Shown piece by piece: positions 1 through 9,159 of a stretch of DNA of 64,000 bases (position 1 is the stretch's first letter; every line of letters begins with the position of its first letter). The stretch comes from Viridibacillus arvi. Lineage in GTDB: Bacteria; Bacillota; Bacilli; Bacillales_A; Planococcaceae. The translations under genes and the position numbers were made by a program. The notes beneath the pieces were generated by a model. That model was not told where the DNA came from. It saw only the letters and a program-made list of their open reading frames with translations, and made no database searches. The stretch covers positions 19,296-83,295 of the forward strand of contig NZ_LILB01000005.1 of assembly GCF_001274945.1 (NCBI RefSeq). The letters are read 5' to 3'.

Positions 1-173
1 CCATAAGTTTTTGGTATTAAAGTATTTAACGCTTCTATTACCTCTTTTTTATCCTTAAGCGATGTTTTCTCTAATTCTCTTAATACAGGACAATTTTTAG
101 GCTGTGCATAAGCTTCAAATGATATCAAAGTAAATAAAGATATGATTAAAATCAGTACATACATTTTTTTCAA
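1..173 (-). CDS. Secreted protein, N-terminal part only (runs off the window edge)
   Basis: A leftward reading frame starts at a TTG (171-173) placed behind a GAGGTG ribosome binding site and stays open to the window edge. The first 24 or so residues form a classic signal peptide: a KK pair, a run of Leu/Ile/Phe, then an EAYAQ cleavage region. The mature part begins QPKNCPVLRELEKTS and is charged and helical. Only about 57 codons are visible, so no family can be named. An exported protein is the only conclusion I would draw. Confidence 0.6.
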   Translation of the reverse strand, partial: MKKMYVLILIISLFTLISFEAYAQPKNCPVLRELEKTSLKDKKEVIEALNTLIPKTY

Positions 174-620
174 GATAAATTCACCTCTTTTCTAATTACT
201 ATCTCCAATTAGAAAAGAATTATTAATCCTTCTTCAACTAACCTGCCCCGTTAGTTTAAGTACATTTTTTCACAATCTTTATCGTGATTTACTTACATAT
301 CTAATTTTGCCAAGGTCAACACCTGAAATTGTGATTGTAGTTTCGTTAATAACACGTTCATTGTCATTACAAAAAAACAAAAAGCGTCTAAACCCTTGAT
401 ATACATGAGTTTAGGCGCATTATCTTCAATTGAAAATATCAAGTTAATATTCTTCTTCGTGATTAACTCGGTCATAATGATATTACAAATATGGCCAATG
501 CAGATAGTCAAAAAATATAGACTAAAATCTTGGGATAATCCCCTAAGAGTATCAGATGGTAATACTGCTACTGGTTGGGTAAAATTAGTTAGTAAATTAA
601 ATAGAGTCTAAGGTTATATA
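174..620. other. Intergenic stretch with no convincing gene
   Basis: Between the secreted-protein gene and the ABC exporter there is about 450 bases without a supported gene. An open frame at 396-611 on the plus strand has no ribosome binding site. Its last 30 residues (WDNPLRVSDGNTATGWVKL) look protein-like and it stops just before a hairpin terminator, so it may be the tail of a decayed gene. I do not recognise a family. Confidence 0.4.
371..418 (-). terminator. Rho-independent terminator, minus strand
   Basis: GCGTCTAAAC (384-393) pairs with GTTTAGGCGC (409-418) with one G-T pair and a 15-base loop. On the minus strand the stem is followed by an almost pure T run (371-383). It would stop leftward transcription, although no intact minus-strand gene lies immediately upstream of it. 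Confidence 0.6.
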
Positions 621-667
621 GAAGAAGTGCAGTCGTTAATAATAAGCAATTGCACTTCTTTTGTTTT
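621..667. terminator. Hairpin terminator downstream of the FtsX-type permease
   Basis: GAAGTGCA pairs with TGCACTTC around a 19-base loop. The plus strand carries the better T run (TTTTGTTTT), so the hairpin suits a lost plus-strand gene ending near 611, but it can also stop transcription coming from the permease gene. Confidence 0.55.
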
Positions 668-693
668 ATATACTTAGATAGAATTAAAAGTTG

Positions 694-3120
694 TTAATTT
701 TCACGACTTTGCATAAATAAATTTTTTGCAATTGTAACGAAACCCACTACAATACATAATATTGATGCTGAAGATATTATCCCCACTATAATCCAATCAA
801 TCCTAACTCCCATCTTCAATAAGATTAGGTAGCTCGTAATTAATCCTAAACAAATTGAGAAAGACGTCCATATAAAGATTTCCTTAGATAAATGAATTAG
901 TATTCTCTTTTTAGTCCACCCAATAATATGATACATATTAAATTCCTCTCTTCTAGCATAAAACAAAGTATTTAAGCATTCAGTTAAGCCAAAAGTTGAT
1001 AAAATGAAGGTAGAAATTAAAATGAATAATTGAAACCCCAAAATTACATCTACTGTAAATTGCCCTAATGTAGATTGTTGAGACATGAATAGTGTATTTC
1101 CAAAACTTGCTATTTGAACAACTAATAAGATTGTAGAAGTAAAAAGAATTAACATAGTAGGCATAATAATACGACTATGATAGACAAGAGATGGTGAATG
1201 TTTATAAGCTATCACACGGTCTGATTTTTTTCTCTTAATTGAAAATATGATATTTATCATGAGAATTGCTATTATTAAAATGCATGAAGAAATGAGATAG
1301 TAATTTATCTCCAGATTTAATATAGCGATAAATAAAATACTTAATATATATGCTATGAATAATAAAAAGTATTGTTCAAGATAATTTCTTCTGATAATTT
1401 TTTTACGTGGCCATCCTAATATAGTCAATAGTTCATCTTCTTTTTCTAACGTGCCCTTTTCAAATAGTAATCTAGATACAAACCATACAAAAACAAAAGT
1501 AACAAATAATATCGTAGTTAGTAGTGTTAAACCATTCCAACTTTCTTCTAATTCTTGTGCAACCCCTAAAGTTGTCCAAGGAGCTATTACTTTTCCTATC
1601 CCTTCAACTTCTAAAGTCGCATTTTTAAAAGAAGACCCTGCGACAATATCTACTTCATAACCGTCTTGAAGAAGTTTGGTTGCTACTTTTTCAATTTTTT
1701 GCTGTGCCAATTTATTATATTTGGAAATTCCCGCGACTCTAACTCTTATTGCGTCTATAGGCTTTGATCCTTTTATTATTTCAGCAGATTCAAGAGTAAT
1801 TAATCCCCCTGCTGGTTGAGGAATAAAGCTTCCAGGTACAGTAGTAGGTTTTAGTACTTGTCCTTTCTCCATCTTTATTTCAGAAGTTGCATAAATTCCC
1901 AAAGGACTTGAAGAGAGTTTACTTTCTTTATCAACTTTTGGTGAAAATATCCCTACTTGCTCAATAAGGAATTTCGGTTTCACCCCATTGTATAAACTTT
2001 CTCCTTTTTTCACTATCTTTTTATAGGATGGAGGTTGCCCATTTTCAATTATTTTTATGTTTAAAATATCATTTTCACTATTATAATCCAGTTTTTCAGC
2101 CGTATAATAAACAGTAGTTTCTCCTCTATCTGAAGCAAAGTCAGAAGCCAAATCTACTTTAAATTGATTATTTATTTTAACAGCAGTTCCATCAAATGGT
2201 TTTTGAAAAGAAGTAAGATCAATTTCATGTTCAGAAGTAGAGGCGGGTTTTTTCGTATTTAATTCTCCGATTACCTGTTTAATCTTATTTCTATCAGCTG
2301 ACATAAGCCAATCTTTTTCTGTTAATGAAAGTTTTTTACGATAGTCAGAAATATCAAGAGTAAGAGTATCTGCTTTTAATTTCATCTTTATTGGAATATT
2401 AATATCTTCTCTTTGAATGACTTTAATAATGGGAATATTTCCAAAGGTTTTAATTATTACATCAAGTGAAAATGAATCAAACTCATTTTTCAATTCTGAG
2501 TAGTCAACATTCGTTAGCTTCTGCTCACTTTCAATATCAATGGCTGCTAATAAATGATAAGTTTGGGGAAGCATAACATCCAGCGTAGCGCCTGACGCAG
2601 TTTCATTATGAAGAACCTTTAAATACTGAGTATTCCCTGGTTCCGATTCTTTGAAGTATACTAAGCTTTGAGGTTCACTAAGTGAATATTCTTTTTGTCC
2701 ATCTGAAGTATAAAATTCCCATGTAAATCTAGTGGATTCATCTAATTGTGGTAGTTCGACTGATGTTTTTTTACCGCTAAAATATCCGATTGATGCGACA
2801 GGTGCTGCAACTTCAATGGTGGGGTTCTGTTTGATTTTTTCCCATTCCTGAATGGATATACCACCTTCGCTATCCCCTATGTAATTTTCTTCTACCATAC
2901 CAACTTCTTTTTCTACTTTTGTTCTTGAATGACTTGGTCTTACTAAAATATCATAAGTGCCTCTACCTTGTTCTGCAATTGAATTATCAACAGCTAATTT
3001 TGTTTCATTAGTGTTTTGAAAGCCTATTGGTATCAGTAGGAAAATCCCAAAAAGAGCTAAAATGATTGTAAAGGAAACCAACTTCCTACTAATTATTCGA
3101 TTCCAAACTAAACGCATCAT
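694..3120 (-). CDS. FtsX-type ABC transporter permease, 808 aa
   Basis: Large permease of the MacB/FtsX type. One N-terminal membrane helix (about residues 13-35) is followed by a roughly 490-residue extracytoplasmic domain rich in beta-prone sequence. About seven more hydrophobic segments lie in the C-terminal 280 residues and match the helices of FtsX-fold permeases. The start is ATGATGCG behind GAGAGG. It overlaps the preceding ATPase gene by 32 bases, so the two are translated together. Family members act in mechanotransmission, lipoprotein or peptide export and antibiotic resistance. The substrate cannot be told from sequence. The unusually large outer domain is the distinguishing feature. 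Confidence 0.85.
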   Translation of the reverse strand: MMRLVWNRIISRKLVSFTIILALFGIFLLIPIGFQNTNETKLAVDNSIAEQGRGTYDILVRPSHSRTKVEKEVGMVEENYIGDSEGGISIQEWEKIKQNPTIEVAAPVASIGYFSGKKTSVELPQLDESTRFTWEFYTSDGQKEYSLSEPQSLVYFKESEPGNTQYLKVLHNETASGATLDVMLPQTYHLLAAIDIESEQKLTNVDYSELKNEFDSFSLDVIIKTFGNIPIIKVIQREDINIPIKMKLKADTLTLDISDYRKKLSLTEKDWLMSADRNKIKQVIGELNTKKPASTSEHEIDLTSFQKPFDGTAVKINNQFKVDLASDFASDRGETTVYYTAEKLDYNSENDILNIKIIENGQPPSYKKIVKKGESLYNGVKPKFLIEQVGIFSPKVDKESKLSSSPLGIYATSEIKMEKGQVLKPTTVPGSFIPQPAGGLITLESAEIIKGSKPIDAIRVRVAGISKYNKLAQQKIEKVATKLLQDGYEVDIVAGSSFKNATLEVEGIGKVIAPWTTLGVAQELEESWNGLTLLTTILFVTFVFVWFVSRLLFEKGTLEKEDELLTILGWPRKKIIRRNYLEQYFLLFIAYILSILFIAILNLEINYYLISSCILIIAILMINIIFSIKRKKSDRVIAYKHSPSLVYHSRIIMPTMLILFTSTILLVVQIASFGNTLFMSQQSTLGQFTVDVILGFQLFILISTFILSTFGLTECLNTLFYARREEFNMYHIIGWTKKRILIHLSKEIFIWTSFSICLGLITSYLILLKMGVRIDWIIVGIISSASILCIVVGFVTIAKNLFMQSREN

Positions 3121-3793
3121 TTTTTTTCATCCTCTCTTCCAAAATCCCATTAGATAACTTGTAGATTATATCTCCTCGATTTGCCACCTCTTCATCATGC
3201 GTCACCATTATGATTGTCTTACCAGAATTTTTAAATTCACTTAATAAGTCTAGAATTATATTACGATTATTAATATCTAAATTCCCTGTTGGTTCATCAC
3301 AAATAAGCACTTTGGGATTGGCAATTAGCGCCCGTGCTATCGCAATTCTTTGCTTTTCACCTCCAGATAAGGCTTCAGGTAATCTATTAAAAATTTGTTC
3401 TTTAATTCCCACCATTTCTAATAGACTCTTTGCTTTAGTGTAGAGGGGTTTTTTTGGCTCATCATATATTAACGGTAATGCTACATTATCCAATACTGAG
3501 TAATGTGGTAATAGTTTGAAATCTTGAAATATAAACCCAATATTAAATCTCCTATACTCACTTTTCACTTTATCCTTTAGACTATAAATATTTACTCCTT
3601 CGTAAATAATTTCACCATCATCGGGTTGTAAGAGTCCCGCGACACAATTTAAAAATGTCGATTTTCCGGTGCCGGAAGGACCAATTATCGTACACCACTG
3701 ACCTTTATCAATACTTAATGATATGTTATTAAGTATTTTCACTTTATCCGAAAAGTGGTTATAAGTTTTACTTAAGTCTCTGATTTCTATCAT
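3089..3793 (-). CDS. ABC transporter ATP-binding protein (LolD/MacB type), 234 aa
   Basis: Energises the permease encoded by the overlapping downstream gene. All ABC motifs are present: Walker A GPSGTGKST near residue 40, Q-loop IFQDFKLLPHYSV, signature LSGGEKQR and Walker B VLICDEPTGNLD, then the H-loop VTHDEE. Length and motif wording (DEPTGNLD) match the LolD/MacB/BceA exporter group. The start follows GGAGGGG at 7 bases. No sensor kinase or regulator gene is next to the pair, unlike the Bce modules. Confidence 0.9.
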   Translation of the reverse strand: MIEIRDLSKTYNHFSDKVKILNNISLSIDKGQWCTIIGPSGTGKSTFLNCVAGLLQPDDGEIIYEGVNIYSLKDKVKSEYRRFNIGFIFQDFKLLPHYSVLDNVALPLIYDEPKKPLYTKAKSLLEMVGIKEQIFNRLPEALSGGEKQRIAIARALIANPKVLICDEPTGNLDINNRNIILDLLSEFKNSGKTIIMVTHDEEVANRGDIIYKLSNGILEERMKKNDAFSLESNN

Positions 3794-3899
3794 GGTATTT
3801 CCCCTCCAATTTCTTTGTGTTTCTAAAATTATTACAAGGCCAATCAGTATTTAATACACTTTATCTAATAGGCACTATCAAAACAAATATTGTATAATT

Positions 3900-4088
3900 T
3901 TACAATATTTTCATATTGTCAATTATAAATGAATATTCAGTTTTTTGGTAGCCTCTAAAAAGTGCTGGACCAATCAGGTGTTCAGTGTCTAATAATTCAA
4001 AGATTGAAAAATAAGCAAAAAAAATGTACACCACTAAAATTGAATTTAGTAATGTACATTTCCACAATATTTTCAACATTATAAACAA
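3900..4088 (-). CDS. Possible small membrane protein, doubtful
   Basis: An open frame of 62 codons starts at TTG or, four codons on, ATG. It has one hydrophobic segment near the N-terminus (LLNSILVVYIFFAYFSIF) and a polar tail. There is no recognisable ribosome binding site and no family I know. It could be a chance frame in AT-rich DNA or a truncated gene. Confidence 0.25.
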   Translation of the reverse strand: MFIMLKILWKCTLLNSILVVYIFFAYFSIFELLDTEHLIGPALFRGYQKTEYSFIIDNMKIL

Positions 4089-4161
4089 GTTATGATGAAA
4101 TAAATCATCATGTTCAATTGCTTGTCTTTACTGTTATAGAGTAATCTTTGCATTATTTATT

Positions 4162-4479
4162 CTATGAAGATATTAATAAAACAAAACTAATGAAGATCCA
4201 TAAGGTTCCCCAAATGATTGCACGCTTCACACTTACTAGTGCAGACATAAAATTCAGTAATAAAAAAGCTAGCATTAATACAAAGTAACTACGAAGTAAA
4301 TTCGATAATCCTTCTTGTTTAGCTATAAAAAAATTAATCAACACCAGAATTCCTATAATAAAAATTAAACCTAAGCATAACATCTGAAAAAGTCTATTCT
4401 CAAAGACTTTTTCAAATCCAAAAGCAATCGTAATGATTATCGAAAGGGTTACACTCGTATATAATAAAACTTCACTCAT
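4162..4479 (-). CDS. Small four-helix membrane protein, 105 aa
   Basis: Hydrophobic protein with about four membrane helices: near residues 5-22, 31-51, 64-80 and 87-103. Charged residues (FEKVFENR, AKQEG, SVKR) sit in the loops. The ATG follows AAGGATG at a normal distance, which supports translation. I do not recognise the family. It is separated from both neighbours by AT-rich DNA, so it is probably a single-gene unit. Confidence 0.6.
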   Translation of the reverse strand: MSEVLLYTSVTLSIIITIAFGFEKVFENRLFQMLCLGLIFIIGILVLINFFIAKQEGLSNLLRSYFVLMLAFLLLNFMSALVSVKRAIIWGTLWIFISFVLLISS

Positions 4480-4499
4480 TTATTTCATCCTTAATAAAA

Positions 4500-5030
4500 T
4501 TAAATATATTTATAATCTTTCTTTTCCCCCAAAAATAGAATTGAAGTAAACTTACACTCTAACAAATATAAATACTTATTCTTTATAATTAAATATACTC
4601 CACTTTTTATTACAAAAATAAGTATACTTTGTTAAATTTTTATTTATGTAGTAAATATTTATCATTATACACCTTTTTCAGTGTAATTTATCCCTATTTT
4701 TATAAAAAAATATGTTTTTGGAAGTATTTCAATAATGGTAATTAAACAGATAATAATAAAAGTTTGTAGAAAAAACATAAAAATTCTATAGAATTATAAT
4801 GAAATCACAGTAGATAAGTGTTTAGTGGAATCGGAGAAATTGCTAGTTTATTTCTGTTTGAGATGGAATTTATCAGGTTAGAAGTTGCATAGGAATGACA
4901 TGTATATCGCTCATGTATCACTTCTTGTTTTGTACCATGAAAATTGAGTGAATAGCACCTTGCAAATGTTCACCGTCAGTTATTCAAATGATTAATGGAC
5001 GTATTTTCAGTATTTTAAATATAGATAATT
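4500..5030. other. AT-rich intergenic stretch
   Basis: About 530 bases of very AT-rich DNA with no open frame that has a ribosome binding site. It must contain the promoter of the leftward 105-residue membrane protein gene. I see no structured RNA or repeat in it. Confidence 0.4.
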
Positions 5031-5063
5031 AAAAAAACACTTGACCAGAACATGGCCAAGTGT
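5031..5063 (-). terminator. Terminator of the first peptide-uptake operon
   Basis: ACACTTGGCC and GGTCAAGTGT form a stem with one mismatch around CATGTTCT on the minus strand, followed by seven T residues (5031-5037). It lies just after the M24-fold hydrolase gene and closes the operon that begins with the MarR gene near 12.2 kb. Confidence 0.8.
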
Positions 5064-5072
5064 AAAGTAATT

Positions 5073-6251
5073 TCAACAAATTAGAGACTGCAAATCTCTA
5101 GGATAATATGTTAACATTTCGATACCTTCGTCAGTGACAAGAACCGTATCTGAATGTCTGAATCCTCCTAGTCCCTTTACATAAATTCCAGGTTCCACAG
5201 TAAATATCATTCCAGGTTTTATTTCCGTGTGATCTCCTAAATCAAAGAATGGTGCTTCATGACCAAGTAATCCAATATTGTGACCTGTATGATGGCTGGT
5301 TAATTCTGTTATGCCAGCTTCTTTAAAATATTTTTGAACCGACTCTTCAACTGCAGAGCATGGTATACCAGGTTTTATTGCTGAAAACGCTACTTCTTGT
5401 GCTTCATACATGTATTGGAAATATCTCTCTTGCTCTTTGTTTGCTTCTTCTACAAACATAACTCTCTCCAATTCACTCGTATAACCAAAGACGTCTGAAG
5501 CAGCTCCAGTTACTAAAGTATCACCTTTTTTCAGCACAATATTTTGAGTTACAGCATGCGGAAATGCGGATTGTGGTCCAATTTGGCCTCTGAAAATAGC
5601 ATAAGCAGTATTTCCGTGAGGCTTATATTCTTGCCCTAATGTTTCAATCATTGCCATAGTAGCTTCCATAGAAGCTCTGCTAGTAATCTCAATCTCGCTC
5701 AATCCGGCTTTAGTATACTTTTGTAATAATCGATGTGCTAAATTACCCCAACGACAAGATTCTTTAATTAGCTCAATTTCATTTTTAGATTTAATATAAC
5801 GCATTTCCTCTATTACACCTTTTAATGTTACAAATTCTTTGACGGTAATTATTGCATCAACCGACTGACCACGATAGCCCATTGAGGAGCCATACCCAAT
5901 AGCATCATAGCCTACTGTTTTATTTTCAAATCCATACTCCTTTAATAGTTCCTTTAAGTACTCCATTGGATGTTTAATTCCTGGATATTCCGGATAGGAG
6001 TGAACAAAATCTACAACTCCGTATTCTTCAGCATGTTCATGCTCCAAAGCAGGTACAAATAAGTGTACATTTTGGTTAGGATCTATAAATACCCCGATTG
6101 GTCTCTCAGTTGGATGGAAATGAAAACCAGTTAAATAAAAGATATCTGTTACTGAAAACACGATCGCAGCATCACAATTTTTTTCAATTAATTTCCCAAA
6201 AAACTTTTGTTGGCGGTCCTTAAATTCATACTTAGGAATGGCTAATAGCAT
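5073..6251 (-). CDS. M24-fold (creatinase/prolidase-like) hydrolase with an incomplete metal site, 392 aa
   Basis: An N-terminal creatinase-type domain (1-150) precedes a pita-bread domain (about 155-392). The sequence FPHAVT gives the substrate-binding His232. M24 metallopeptidases have five metal ligands, Asp, Asp, His, Glu, Glu. Here His324 (TGHNIG) and Glu353 (VEPGIY) remain. The first Asp is Gly249, the second Asp is Glu260 (GYTSELER) and the last Glu is Ser367 (RHSDTV). This resembles creatinase and related metal-independent amidinohydrolases more than Xaa-Pro peptidases. It is the last gene of the Dpp-like operon and overlaps the ATPase gene by 20 bases. The start follows AAGGAGG. It probably hydrolyses whatever the importer brings in. 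Prolidase annotation should be treated with caution. Confidence 0.8.
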   Translation of the reverse strand: MLLAIPKYEFKDRQQKFFGKLIEKNCDAAIVFSVTDIFYLTGFHFHPTERPIGVFIDPNQNVHLFVPALEHEHAEEYGVVDFVHSYPEYPGIKHPMEYLKELLKEYGFENKTVGYDAIGYGSSMGYRGQSVDAIITVKEFVTLKGVIEEMRYIKSKNEIELIKESCRWGNLAHRLLQKYTKAGLSEIEITSRASMEATMAMIETLGQEYKPHGNTAYAIFRGQIGPQSAFPHAVTQNIVLKKGDTLVTGAASDVFGYTSELERVMFVEEANKEQERYFQYMYEAQEVAFSAIKPGIPCSAVEESVQKYFKEAGITELTSHHTGHNIGLLGHEAPFFDLGDHTEIKPGMIFTVEPGIYVKGLGGFRHSDTVLVTDEGIEMLTYYPRDLQSLIC

Positions 6252-7239
6252 AATTAATTTCCTCCTTGTTTTGGCTATATAAATGGCAATTTACCGTGTG
6301 ACCTTCTTCAAATCTAGCTTGATCTGGTAACTCTGATTTGCATATCTCCATTGCGAATGGGCACCTTGGATGAAACGTACATCCAGATGGCGGGTTTGCG
6401 GGACTAGGTACATCCCCTTTCAAAATAATTCTTTCTTTCTTTTCTTTTGGATGAGTTATCGGAACTGCAGATAGTAGGGCTTGAGTATATGGATGCTTCG
6501 GGTTATTAAACAAATCTTCTGTTTTCGCAATCTCCACGATTTTACCCAAGTACATTACTGCTACACGGTCAGTCATATGCTGAATAACGCTTAAATCGTG
6601 TGAAATAAACAAATAAGTTAAGCCAAATTCTTTCTGTAGTTCGAGCATCAGATTAATTACTTGTGATTGTACTGATACATCTAAAGCAGATACTGGTTCA
6701 TCTGCAATAATAAAATCTGGCTGAAGTATCATCGCACGTGCAATCCCGATTCGCTGTCTTTGACCACCAGAAAATTCATGAGGATACCGGTCCAAATGAT
6801 ACTCTGATAATCCAACTATCTGAAGTATCGAAATAACTTTTTGTAAAGATTCTTTTTTGTCAAATTTGCTATGAACCTTTAATGGTTCCATCAATATTTG
6901 ACGGATACTTTTTTTCGGATTAAGTGATGCATATGGGTCTTGAAATACCATTTGCATATGTTTGCGAAGAGAACGCATTTTCTCATATGGTAATAACGCT
7001 AGATTTGTTCCGTTGAATATGACTTCTCCATCAGTTGGTTCAGTCAATCTTAATATCGCCCTGCCTGTTGTCGATTTACCACATCCAGACTCCCCAACCA
7101 ATGCAAAGGTTTCCCCTTTCATTACTGTAAAGTTCACATCATCCACAGCTCTTACTACAATCTTTTCCTTGAACATTCCTTGGGAAATTTCATAATACTT
7201 TTTTAAATTTTTAACTGATAACAGTACTTGATTCTCCAA
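6232..7239 (-). CDS. Oligopeptide ABC transporter ATP-binding protein, DppF/OppF type, 335 aa
   Basis: The second ATPase of the importer. Walker [10 protein letters not shown], signature FSGGQRQR and Walker B FIIADEPVSALD are intact. The C-terminal oligopeptide-transporter extension carries the PSPANPPSGCTFHPRCPFA stretch, whose cysteines bind an iron-sulphur cluster in this family. The start is TTG seven bases after GGAGGTG, and it overlaps the DppD-like gene by 29 bases. It works with that ATPase and two permeases at the inner face of the membrane. Confidence 0.92.
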   Translation of the reverse strand: MENQVLLSVKNLKKYYEISQGMFKEKIVVRAVDDVNFTVMKGETFALVGESGCGKSTTGRAILRLTEPTDGEVIFNGTNLALLPYEKMRSLRKHMQMVFQDPYASLNPKKSIRQILMEPLKVHSKFDKKESLQKVISILQIVGLSEYHLDRYPHEFSGGQRQRIGIARAMILQPDFIIADEPVSALDVSVQSQVINLMLELQKEFGLTYLFISHDLSVIQHMTDRVAVMYLGKIVEIAKTEDLFNNPKHPYTQALLSAVPITHPKEKKERIILKGDVPSPANPPSGCTFHPRCPFAMEICKSELPDQARFEEGHTVNCHLYSQNKEEINYAISHS

Positions 7240-8224
7240 TACGCTTCACCTCCATTTCCTCTGGATCCTGAAGCCAACATTTGCTAATATGCTTTCCCTT
7301 TTGAAAAGATGGAGGAGTTTCTGTCAAACATTTTCCAAATACAAATGGACATCTATTTGCGAAAACGCAACCTTCTTTAATTTCAGAAGGTTTTGGTACT
7401 TGTCCTTGGATGGAAAATAGTTTACTCTTTCTTTTATTATTTGACGGCAATGATTGTATAAGTCCTTGGGTATATGGATGCAAAGGTTGATCAAATAATT
7501 CATTTACTTCTGCCTCCTCTACCACTTCACCAGCATACATTACGACTACACGATCACACATTTCTGCAACAACACTTAAATCATGGGTAATCAGTATTAA
7601 ACTCATATCATTCTTTCTTTTAATATTTTTCAGCAACTCTAATATCTGGGCTTGTATCGTAACATCTAAGGCTGTTGTAGGTTCATCTGCAATCATGAGC
7701 TTAGGCTGACACAACAAAGCAAGTGAGATCATCACCCTTTGTCTCATCCCTCCAGACAATTGATGTGGATATTCATCGATAATCTGCTCAGCTCTCGGAA
7801 GACCCACCTGCTTTAAAACTGCAATAATCGTTTCCCGTATTTTAGATTTAGACATCTTCTTATGTTGCCTTAAAGGTTCGCTCAGTTGTTTACCAATAGT
7901 AAATACAGGATTCAAGGAAGTCATGGGTTCTTGGAATATCATTGAAATCTCATTCCCACGTAGTTTGCGAAACTCTCTTTCAGTTAATCTCGATAAATCT
8001 CTATCATTGAATAGAATTTCTCCAGATACAATTTCGCTAGTTTTTTGCGGGAGAAGTCCCATAACAGATAGGGATGTCACACTTTTCCCGCATCCTGACT
8101 CACCCACAATGCCGAGGGTTTCTCCTTTATTCACATGAAAATATACACCTCTTATAGGTTGGATATTTTCTTTGCCATTATTAAATTGAATACGTAAGTC
8201 TTTTACTTGCAAGATTTTTTCCAT
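7211..8224 (-). CDS. Oligopeptide ABC transporter ATP-binding protein, DppD/OppD type, 337 aa
   Basis: First ATPase of the importer: Walker [10 protein letters not shown], signature LSGGMRQR, Walker [14 protein letters not shown]-loop ITHDLSVV, and the C-terminal cysteine cluster GCVFANRCPF. A start nine bases further upstream would sit on the ribosome binding site. The ATG at 8224, nine bases after GGAGGG, is therefore the better start. It lies 18 bases after the DppC-like permease gene. Confidence 0.9.
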   Translation of the reverse strand: MEKILQVKDLRIQFNNGKENIQPIRGVYFHVNKGETLGIVGESGCGKSVTSLSVMGLLPQKTSEIVSGEILFNDRDLSRLTEREFRKLRGNEISMIFQEPMTSLNPVFTIGKQLSEPLRQHKKMSKSKIRETIIAVLKQVGLPRAEQIIDEYPHQLSGGMRQRVMISLALLCQPKLMIADEPTTALDVTIQAQILELLKNIKRKNDMSLILITHDLSVVAEMCDRVVVMYAGEVVEEAEVNELFDQPLHPYTQGLIQSLPSNNKRKSKLFSIQGQVPKPSEIKEGCVFANRCPFVFGKCLTETPPSFQKGKHISKCWLQDPEEMEVKRIGESSTVIS

Positions 8225-8242
8225 CACAATCATCCCTCCTTG

Positions 8243-9151
8243 CTATTCACCCTTCAATTCCGTATCCAATGTATCACGGAGCCAATCTCCAAAAAGGTTA
8301 ACACCCAGAGCAGTAATCATAATGGCGATTCCCGGAAATGTGATTAGCCACCACGAACTGAAAATATAATCCTTACCTTCATTCAACATATTGCCCCATG
8401 CTGGTTCTGGAGGTTGAACACCAAAACCCAAGAAACTTACAGAGGCTTCTGCAATAATGTAAGTCCCAATTTGAAGGGAAGACAGGATAATAATTGGTGT
8501 AAATAAGTTAGGAAGAATGTGTTTGAACAATATCCCAAATTTTGAAACACCGGTTGCCACACATGCAGTTATAAATTCTTGTTCACGTAATGCAAGAACT
8601 TCGCTCCGAATGACACGGGCAAAAATAACCCAGCCTCCAATTGCTAGTGAGATAATGATATTTCGAAGACCTGATCCTATAATGGCGTTAATTACTAAAA
8701 CCAATAGAATAAAAGGAAAACTTAATTGGACATCAACAATACGCATTAATACAACATCAACCCATCCTCTAAAGTAGCCTGAGATGATTCCAACAATTGT
8801 TCCAAATGTACCAGCAATAAGCACAGTACTTAAACCTATAATTACGGATATTTTTGCTCCCATAATTATTCTAGAAAATATATCTCTTCCTAACTGATCC
8901 GTTCCTAACAGATGTCCTCCAGTCATAGGAGGTAACAACTTTTTACTGAAATCTGCAAGAAGAGGATCAAAAGGAACAATCCACTGACCGAAAATGCTTA
9001 TTAATAGCAAGATTAGTATGATGATAAACCCAATAATTCCTGTCCAACTTCTCATTAGATTTAAGAAAAACGTAGTTATTGCCGATTGTCTATTTTTTCT
9101 AACATTCCGTATCTTTGTTGTATGAGGTACTTTTGGAAAATCTACTGTCAT
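8243..9151 (-). CDS. Oligopeptide ABC transporter permease, DppC/OppC type, 302 aa
   Basis: Six membrane segments with the N-terminal OppC domain (LMRSWTGIIGFIIILILLLI) and the cytoplasmic coupling motif around ITACVATGVSKFGILFKHILPN, which contacts the ATPases. HLLGTDQLGRDIFSRII near residue 79 is typical of the DppC branch. It follows the DppB-like gene by 8 bases and its ATG lies behind AGGTGA. Confidence 0.92.
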   Translation of the reverse strand: MTVDFPKVPHTTKIRNVRKNRQSAITTFFLNLMRSWTGIIGFIIILILLLISIFGQWIVPFDPLLADFSKKLLPPMTGGHLLGTDQLGRDIFSRIIMGAKISVIIGLSTVLIAGTFGTIVGIISGYFRGWVDVVLMRIVDVQLSFPFILLVLVINAIIGSGLRNIIISLAIGGWVIFARVIRSEVLALREQEFITACVATGVSKFGILFKHILPNLFTPIIILSSLQIGTYIIAEASVSFLGFGVQPPEPAWGNMLNEGKDYIFSSWWLITFPGIAIMITALGVNLFGDWLRDTLDTELKGE

Positions 9152-9159
9152 TCACTCAC

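Noticed and set aside
396-611. 71-codon plus-strand frame upstream of the FtsX-type permease
   Set aside because: No ribosome binding site; its first half overlaps a hairpin terminator of the other strand. Only the tail looks protein-like.
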